This document shows positions 58,993 through 64,000 of a stretch of 64,000 nucleotides of DNA, one piece after another. Position 1 is the first letter of the stretch; every line of letters begins with the position of its first letter. The notes beneath the pieces are model-generated. The model ran no database searches and was not told the DNA's origin. It saw only the letters and a list, made by a program, of their open reading frames with translations. The DNA is from UBA11606 sp039188975 (GTDB lineage: Bacteria > Actinomycetota > Acidimicrobiia > Acidimicrobiales > Aldehydirespiratoraceae), in assembly GCA_039188975.1 (NCBI GenBank), contig JBCCYT010000002.1, positions 14,326 to 78,325 of the forward strand, in the 5' to 3' direction. The translations under genes were made by a program, and so were the position numbers.

Positions 58993-61385
58993 CGGAATGC
59001 TCCAGTGGCATGGGGGAGGCCGGATCGAAGGAGGTCGAGCGCCTCATCGGGGGCGATCGCAGGAGCGAACAGGTAGCCCTGACCGTACGGGCACCGGAGC
59101 CCGTGAAGCGCGGCCATCTGTTCCTGGCTCTCGACTCCTTCGGCGATCACCTTTCGCCCCATCGCCTGGCACATGCGCACGATTCCGCCCACGATCGCGA
59201 TGCTGTCGTCTCCTTCGAGCAGCGTCTGGGTGAACGACATGTCGATCTTGATCGTGTCGAACGGAAGCGTGCGGAGGTAGCTCAGCGACGAGTGTCCAGT
59301 GCCGAAGTCGTCGATCGCGGTCTGGAGGCCGAGGTCACGCAACGCAGAGAGCGTTGCGGATGCCGCGTCGATGTCGGGGACGAGCGTCCGCTCGGTCACT
59401 TCGATGCAGAGGCGGCGAGGATCGACGGCTTCGGCGGCGATGATGTCCGCAACTCGCTCGACCACCCGACGGTCGCTCAGCTGTCGGGTGGACATGTTGA
59501 CGTTGACGAGTGTCGGTTCTTGGCCGTCGTCGAACGCGGCGCAGTGGCGCGCAAAGGCCGCCGCCTCCTCGAAGAGACGCCAGCCGATCTTGACTTCGAG
59601 CCCGACTTCCTCGGCCAGGTCGATGAACGCTCCAGCGTGAAGCAGGCCGCGGGTTGGATGGTTCCACCGTGCGAGCGCCTCGAACCCAGTGATCGCGCCG
59701 GTACCCAGGTCGACGACAGGCTGGAAGTGGCCGCAGATGTCACCGGGCTTGTCCAAGGAGCGCTGCAGGTCGCTGATCAGACCGATTCGTTCCTCGGCCC
59801 GATGCCGCATGGCCTGGTCGAACATCTGGACGGCATTACGGCCCGCAGCCTTGGCCTCGTAGGCCGCCGCGTCAGCTGCGGCCAAGACGTCGCTCGCGCT
59901 CTGGCCCGGCTCGGTGATCGCGACCCCGATGCTGAGGCTGGCATGGATCGATCGGTCGGCGATCGGAAACGGCTTGGCCATCATCTGCTGGATGCGAACG
60001 GCAACCTGACGTGCTTCGAAACTGCTGTCGAGCGCGGGACACAGCACGAGGAACTCGTCACCGCCCAGCCGTCCGACGAAGTCGTCACCACGAATGGTGG
60101 ACATGATCCGTTTTGCGATTGCGACGAGCAGCTCATCACCGGCCGCATGTCCCATGCTGTCGTTGACGTGTTTGAAGTGGTCGAGATCGATGAACAAGAC
60201 GGCGGACCGGACGTCGGCTGACTCGGTGAGTGTCACGGCTGCGTCGAGTTGTTCGAGGACGGAGGCCCGGTTGGCGAGCTTGGTGAGTGGATCGATGGTG
60301 GCTCGGAGGTGGAGTTCTCGTTCGAGTTCTTTCGCTTCGGTGATGTCATCGAACGTGGCGATGACGCCGGCCGGCTCGTCGTCGACGATGAGTGGACGGG
60401 TTCGGATCTGGATTGCGTTGGTCGATGGTCCGGCGATCAGGTTGACCAGGCGATCGGCGCCCTCGCCGTTGAGTGCAGCGGCGATGGCGGCCCGGATCGT
60501 TGCGTTGGAGCAGGAGATGGTTGCGAAGTCGGCGAGGTCGTGTCCTGCGTTCAGCTGTTCGTTGAGCGCAATGAGGGCGTCGTTGGCGTAGATCAGGCGT
60601 CCATCGGTGTCGAGCTGGGCGACACCGATCGGGAGGGCTTCGGTGAGGGTGGCGAACCCCTCCTGTCCGAGTCGAGCGTCAGCCAGGGCGTCCATCTCGG
60701 CTTGGACATCGACGATGCGACTGACGATCACGTCGTCGTCGATGACCTCGTTGAAGACCTCGACCCAGCGGTAGGAGCCATCCTTGCAACGCCAGCGGCA
60801 GCGGTTGTTGCTGATCGACGCCTGTTCGAGGACATCGAGCCAGGCGTCGAGTGAGCGGTCGATGTCGTTTGGGTGAAGGAAGTCGAGGGTCGTGCGGTCG
60901 ATGATTTCTGCCGGACGCCAGCCCAGCATCGAGGTGATCTCGTCGCTGACGGTGATGAACTCCGCGAGCTGGTTTCGTCGGGCGATGAAGGATCGAGCGC
61001 TCGGCGACGGTTCGCGGGTCGGAAGGGGTGACGGCACATCGTCGAGCGCCTGCATCACCCAGACATGGACGCCGTGGACGGCTCGGAGGTCGAAGACGGT
61101 GAGCTGTTGGGGGCCACACTCGCACGGGACGATGGCGGTTCCGATGCCGGTTTGCCCCGCCTCGCGCAAGGCCCTGAGTGCGATATCAACGTCGGCTGAG
61201 GCGAGCGTGGCGAGCGCATGTTCGGTCGGCGCTCGAGCGACATCCACGCGGCCCACGCTGTCAGGGATGTCGCAGAGCTCGGATCGTTCGTCGGTTGCGA
61301 AAACACCGAGGACGCCATCACGCAGCGCACGCTGCAGCTCGCGCTCAGGGTCGTGGCTCGAAAGCCCGTCGTCGGTGCCGCCCAT
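58989..61385 (-). CDS. PAS-PAS-GGDEF-EAL cyclic-di-GMP signalling protein
   Basis: A 798-residue cytoplasmic protein. The first ~125 residues are of unclear fold; two PAS domains follow (about 130-250, with SMLGWRPAEIIDRTTLDFLH, and 260-370, with GVAQLDTDGRLIYANDALIA). A diguanylate cyclase domain has an intact GRLGGDEFLVL near residue 442. A phosphodiesterase domain has GFEALARW near 567, NVNMSTRQL, CIEVTERTL near 660, DDFGTGHSSLSYL near 690 and EGVESQEQ, so both catalytic sites look complete. No membrane segment is seen. The product is coupled to the HDOD gene; the promoter region is unclear (TACTGG eight bases before the ATG). Confidence 0.94.
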   Translation of the reverse strand: MGGTDDGLSSHDPERELQRALRDGVLGVFATDERSELCDIPDSVGRVDVARAPTEHALATLASADVDIALRALREAGQTGIGTAIVPCECGPQQLTVFDLRAVHGVHVWVMQALDDVPSPLPTREPSPSARSFIARRNQLAEFITVSDEITSMLGWRPAEIIDRTTLDFLHPNDIDRSLDAWLDVLEQASISNNRCRWRCKDGSYRWVEVFNEVIDDDVIVSRIVDVQAEMDALADARLGQEGFATLTEALPIGVAQLDTDGRLIYANDALIALNEQLNAGHDLADFATISCSNATIRAAIAAALNGEGADRLVNLIAGPSTNAIQIRTRPLIVDDEPAGVIATFDDITEAKELERELHLRATIDPLTKLANRASVLEQLDAAVTLTESADVRSAVLFIDLDHFKHVNDSMGHAAGDELLVAIAKRIMSTIRGDDFVGRLGGDEFLVLCPALDSSFEARQVAVRIQQMMAKPFPIADRSIHASLSIGVAITEPGQSASDVLAAADAAAYEAKAAGRNAVQMFDQAMRHRAEERIGLISDLQRSLDKPGDICGHFQPVVDLGTGAITGFEALARWNHPTRGLLHAGAFIDLAEEVGLEVKIGWRLFEEAAAFARHCAAFDDGQEPTLVNVNMSTRQLSDRRVVERVADIIAAEAVDPRRLCIEVTERTLVPDIDAASATLSALRDLGLQTAIDDFGTGHSSLSYLRTLPFDTIKIDMSFTQTLLEGDDSIAIVGGIVRMCQAMGRKVIAEGVESQEQMAALHGLRCPYGQGYLFAPAIAPDEALDLLRSGLPHATGAFR

Positions 61386-61471
61386 AGGACTTCCCAGTAT
61401 CGGCGGCCACGCAGCGTGGGTTAGCTTCGACGCAACGATGAGGGTAATTGGTGGCTTGTTCAGTTACCGGC

Positions 61472-61477
61472 TACGGT
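61472..61477 (+). promoter_or_regulatory. Leaderless-type -10 element of the acyl-CoA carboxylase operon
   Basis: TACGGT is followed by seven bases and ATG 61485. TTGGTG at 61448-61453, 18 bases upstream, is a plausible -35. Confidence 0.6.
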
Positions 61478-61484
61478 CGTCGGC

Positions 61485-63152
61485 ATGGCTCGAACCTTGC
61501 TCGCTCCGGCGATGCAGTCGACGCTCGATACGAGCGGTGACCTCTACGTGCAGAACCGTGACGACATGGCCGCCCTGCTCGATGCTCACGATGAGCTCCT
61601 CGCCGTCGCGGCTGCAGGAGGAGGCGAGCACGCAATGGCCCGCCATCGCGGACGCGGCAAGTTGCCCATTCGCGAGCGAATCGCCGCGGCGCTCGATCCC
61701 GACACACCATTCCTCGAGATCACGCCGCTCGCCGGCTACGGCAGCCGATATCAGTTGGGTGGTGGGATGGTCGCCGGGATCGGCATCATCGCGGGTACCG
61801 AGTGTGTGATCATGGGCAACGATCCCACGGTCGCCGCCGGCGCGCTCACCCCGTATGCGTCGAAGAAATGGATGCGGGCGCTCGAGATCGCCCGCGACAA
61901 CAAGATCCCCTACATCAGCTTCGTCGAATCGGCAGGTGGGGATCTGCGGCCGCCGGGCGGAAGTGAGAATCGCGAAGACGAGGGTGGAGCCACCGGCTCG
62001 GCGGTCGTGCCCGCCCACTTCGCCGAGACCGGCCGGTTCTTCTACGAGATGATCGAGCTCTCCAAGCTGCGAATCCCGACCGTCTGCGTCACGTTCGGGT
62101 CGTCAACCGCGGGTGGCGCCTACCAGCCCGGGCTCAGCGACTACAACATCTTCATCAAGGAGCAGACCTATGCGTTCCTCGCCGGGCCGCCGTTGGTGAA
62201 GATGGCGACCGGCGAGATCGCCGATTCCGAGACGATCGGCGGGGCCCAGAAGCACGCCGAGGTCTCCGGCCTCGCCGAGTACCTCGCCGAAGACGAAATG
62301 GACGCCATCCGGATGTGTCGCGAGGTCGTGTCTCACCTCAACTGGCGGAAACCAGACGCCGCGCCCTCCCTCGTGTCGGAGCCTCCCGTGCTCGATCCCG
62401 AAGAACTCCTTGGCCTGGTCGGACGCGATCTCGGCAAGCCGCTCGATGTACGAGAGGTGATCGGCCGAGTCGTCGACGGCAGCCGGTTCGAGGAGTTCAA
62501 ACCCCGCTACGGCACATCGATGATCTGTGGTTGGGCATCGGTGCACGGCTACCCGGTTGGCGTGCTCGGCAACAACGGTGTGATCTATCCCGACTCAGCA
62601 CAGAAGGCTGCCCACTTCATCCAGCTGTGCAACCAGATCGACGTTCCACTCGTGTTCCTCCAGAACATCACCGGTTTCATGGTCGGGAAGGACTTCGAGG
62701 CCGACGGCATCATCAAGAAGGGCTCGCAGATGATCAACGCGGTCACGAACTCGACCGTGCCGCACCTGACCGTGATCGTTGGGTCGTCGTACGGGGCCGG
62801 TACCTACGGAATGTCCGGGCGCGCCTTCGGCAATCGGTTCACGTTCTTGTGGCCAACCGCAAAGGTTGCGGTGATGGGGCCGAAGCAGATCGCTGGCGTG
62901 ATGTCTGAAGTCCGCCGGGGCCAGGCGGCCCGCAAGGGCGAGGAGTTCGACGAAGACCTCGATGCCCAGATCGTGGCCGCCCATGAGGCGGCCCACGACA
63001 AGGGTTCCCTCGCGCTCGCAGCGACCGGTGCGATCAGCGACGATGGCATCATCGACCCGCGCGACACGCGAGATGTGCTCGGCATGTGTCTGAGCGTGGT
63101 GCGCAACCGGCCGGTCGAAGGGGCCGAGAGCTACGGAGTGTTCCGGCTGTGA
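61485..63152 (+). CDS. Acyl-CoA carboxylase carboxyltransferase (beta) subunit
   Basis: A 555-residue biotin-dependent carboxyltransferase of the MCC/PCC beta class. Features: RHRGRGKLPIRERIAAALDP at the N-terminus, CVIMGNDPTVAAGAL, FVESAGGDLRPPGG, GSSTAGGAYQPGLSDYNIF (first CoA-binding region), FLQNITGFMVGKDFEADGII and SSYGAGTYGMSGRAF. The FLQNITGFMVG motif and the residues nearby are more like methylcrotonyl- or geranyl-CoA carboxylase than propionyl-CoA carboxylase; I would leave the acyl group open. The gene overlaps the following biotin carboxylase by GTGA. The start ATG follows TACGGT at seven bases. Confidence 0.9.
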   Translation: MARTLLAPAMQSTLDTSGDLYVQNRDDMAALLDAHDELLAVAAAGGGEHAMARHRGRGKLPIRERIAAALDPDTPFLEITPLAGYGSRYQLGGGMVAGIGIIAGTECVIMGNDPTVAAGALTPYASKKWMRALEIARDNKIPYISFVESAGGDLRPPGGSENREDEGGATGSAVVPAHFAETGRFFYEMIELSKLRIPTVCVTFGSSTAGGAYQPGLSDYNIFIKEQTYAFLAGPPLVKMATGEIADSETIGGAQKHAEVSGLAEYLAEDEMDAIRMCREVVSHLNWRKPDAAPSLVSEPPVLDPEELLGLVGRDLGKPLDVREVIGRVVDGSRFEEFKPRYGTSMICGWASVHGYPVGVLGNNGVIYPDSAQKAAHFIQLCNQIDVPLVFLQNITGFMVGKDFEADGIIKKGSQMINAVTNSTVPHLTVIVGSSYGAGTYGMSGRAFGNRFTFLWPTAKVAVMGPKQIAGVMSEVRRGQAARKGEEFDEDLDAQIVAAHEAAHDKGSLALAATGAISDDGIIDPRDTRDVLGMCLSVVRNRPVEGAESYGVFRL

Positions 63153-64000
63153 ACTCGGCCGTCAGCTCGACGCCGATCACCTCGGTGCTCGTTGCGAACC
63201 GAGGCGAGATCGCCCGCCGGGTGTTTCGCACCGCTCGGTCGATGGGGATGCGGTGCATCGCTGTCTTCGTCGACGTCGATGCCGACGCGCCGTTCGTGCA
63301 CGACGCCGACGAAGCCGTGCGCCTCTCGACGTCGTACCTTGACGCGGAGGCGGTCCTCGCTGCCGCTGTGGCCTCCGGAGCCGATGCCATCCATCCCGGA
63401 TACGGGTTTCTCTCGGAGAACGCAGCGTTTGCTCGATCGGTCACCGACGCCGGGATCCGTTGGGTCGGTCCTTCGCCTGCGGTCATCGATTCGATGGGCG
63501 ACAAGATCGCCGCCAAGCGGCTGGCGATCGAGGCGGGCGTGCCGACACTGCCGTCGTCAGAGGATCTCGCTGGCGATGATCTGGTCGGGTATCCGCTCCT
63601 GGTCAAAGCGGCGGCCGGCGGGGGCGGCAAGGGGATGCGCATCGTCGAGTCCGCTGATCAGCTCAGCGACGCGGTTGCGTCCGCCCAGCGCGAGGCGCTC
63701 GGTGGGTTCGGAGACGACACCGTGTTCCTCGAGCGCTACGTGGCGTCGAGCCGACACGTCGAAATCCAGATCCTTGGCGATGCACACGGCACCATCGTCC
63801 ACCTGGGCGAGCGAGAGTGCTCGATCCAGCGTCGCCACCAGAAGATCATCGAGGAGTCGCCGTCACCGGTCGTCGATGGCGATATGCGCGCCGCGATGGG
63901 AGATGCAGCAGTCGCGCTCGCTCGTCAGATGGGCTACGAGTCAGCGGGAACGGTCGAGTTTCTGGTCGACGACCGGACTCGCGAGTTCTTCTTTCTCGAG
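63149..64000 (+). CDS. Biotin carboxylase (alpha) subunit of acyl-CoA carboxylase, partial
   Basis: The first 284 codons are visible before the window ends. GTG 63149 overlaps the stop of the carboxyltransferase gene. The N-terminal biotin carboxylase domain (SVLVANRGEIARRVFRTARS, ADAIHPGYGFLSENAAFARS) leads into the ATP-grasp domain (YPLLVKAAAGGGGKGMRIVE, the glycine-rich loop), SRHVEIQILGDAHGTIVHLG and ERECSIQRRHQKIIEESPSP (catalytic and bicarbonate region). The biotinyl domain, if present, lies outside. Together with the beta subunit it would carboxylate an acyl-CoA in amino-acid or isoprenoid degradation. Confidence 0.93.
   Translation, partial: MNSAVSSTPITSVLVANRGEIARRVFRTARSMGMRCIAVFVDVDADAPFVHDADEAVRLSTSYLDAEAVLAAAVASGADAIHPGYGFLSENAAFARSVTDAGIRWVGPSPAVIDSMGDKIAAKRLAIEAGVPTLPSSEDLAGDDLVGYPLLVKAAAGGGGKGMRIVESADQLSDAVASAQREALGGFGDDTVFLERYVASSRHVEIQILGDAHGTIVHLGERECSIQRRHQKIIEESPSPVVDGDMRAAMGDAAVALARQMGYESAGTVEFLVDDRTREFFFLE

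Overview
The window is a contiguous, gene-dense, high-GC chromosomal segment of an actinobacterium. It carries the mycobacterial-type small ribosomal proteins bS22 and bL37, a resuscitation-promoting-factor (Rpf) protein, a DUF501–Ppx pair and a mycothiol-type MDMPI/TIGR03084 protein. A long stretch keeps the gene order I recall for the Mycobacterium rsmI–metG–tatD–rpfB–ksgA–ispE and prs–rplY–pth–mfd–mazG–eno–ftsB–DUF501–ppx region. Protein flavour suggests class Acidimicrobiia (Ilumatobacter-like), but this is inference. No phage, insertion sequence or CRISPR array is visible, and no stretch above 300 bases lacks a gene.

Left arm (1–26.5 kb, accessory metabolism). A galactokinase operon runs leftward into a split ADP-forming acyl-CoA synthetase. 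Divergent from it is an alpha-galactoside uptake and hydrolysis operon (lipoprotein binding protein, two permeases, GH36 alpha-galactosidase) without its own ATPase. Then come a DUF393 protein and a SAP/DUF6434 protein, a LysR regulator divergent from an EamA exporter coupled to an N-acyl-D-amino-acid deacylase, bL37 with an epimerase, an HD-domain enzyme facing a carnitine-dehydrogenase-like/aldehyde dehydrogenase operon behind a 28-bp palindrome, a 1,396-residue SdrD/DUF11-type surface protein, a PHP phosphoesterase, the GTPase YchF, a lipoprotein, and a fatty-acid desaturase with an operator-like palindrome over its promoter.

Core (26.5–44.6 kb and 50.8–52.2 kb, housekeeping). DUF192, RsmI, RmuC, MetRS, TatD, Rpf, RsmA, IspE, bS22, tRNA-Gln(TTG), Prs, bL25, Pth, Mfd, a PpiC-type isomerase, MazG, enolase, an FtsB/DivIC-like protein, DUF501 and Ppx/GppA. 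A 6-kb block (44.6–50.8 kb) separates the FtsB-like gene from DUF501–ppx. It holds an ABC exporter, an Lrp regulator, a 47-codon gene, and XdhC, MobA-like and CoxG-like genes normally linked to molybdenum hydroxylase maturation.

Right arm (52.2–64 kb). An enoyl-CoA hydratase/MDMPI pair, a 2-oxoglutarate/Fe(II) oxygenase, an MFS transporter with a 60-residue histidine-rich tail, a siderophore-utilisation pair behind a DtxR/IdeR-like box, an HDOD plus PAS-GGDEF-EAL signalling operon, and an acyl-CoA carboxylase operon running off the right edge.

The main regulatory pattern is a TANNNT hexamer exactly 6 or 7 bases before the start codon of at least 18 genes on both strands. This is the geometry of -10 elements for leaderless mRNAs, and it helped choose several starts. 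Many genes inside operons overlap by ATGA or GTGA, implying translational coupling.
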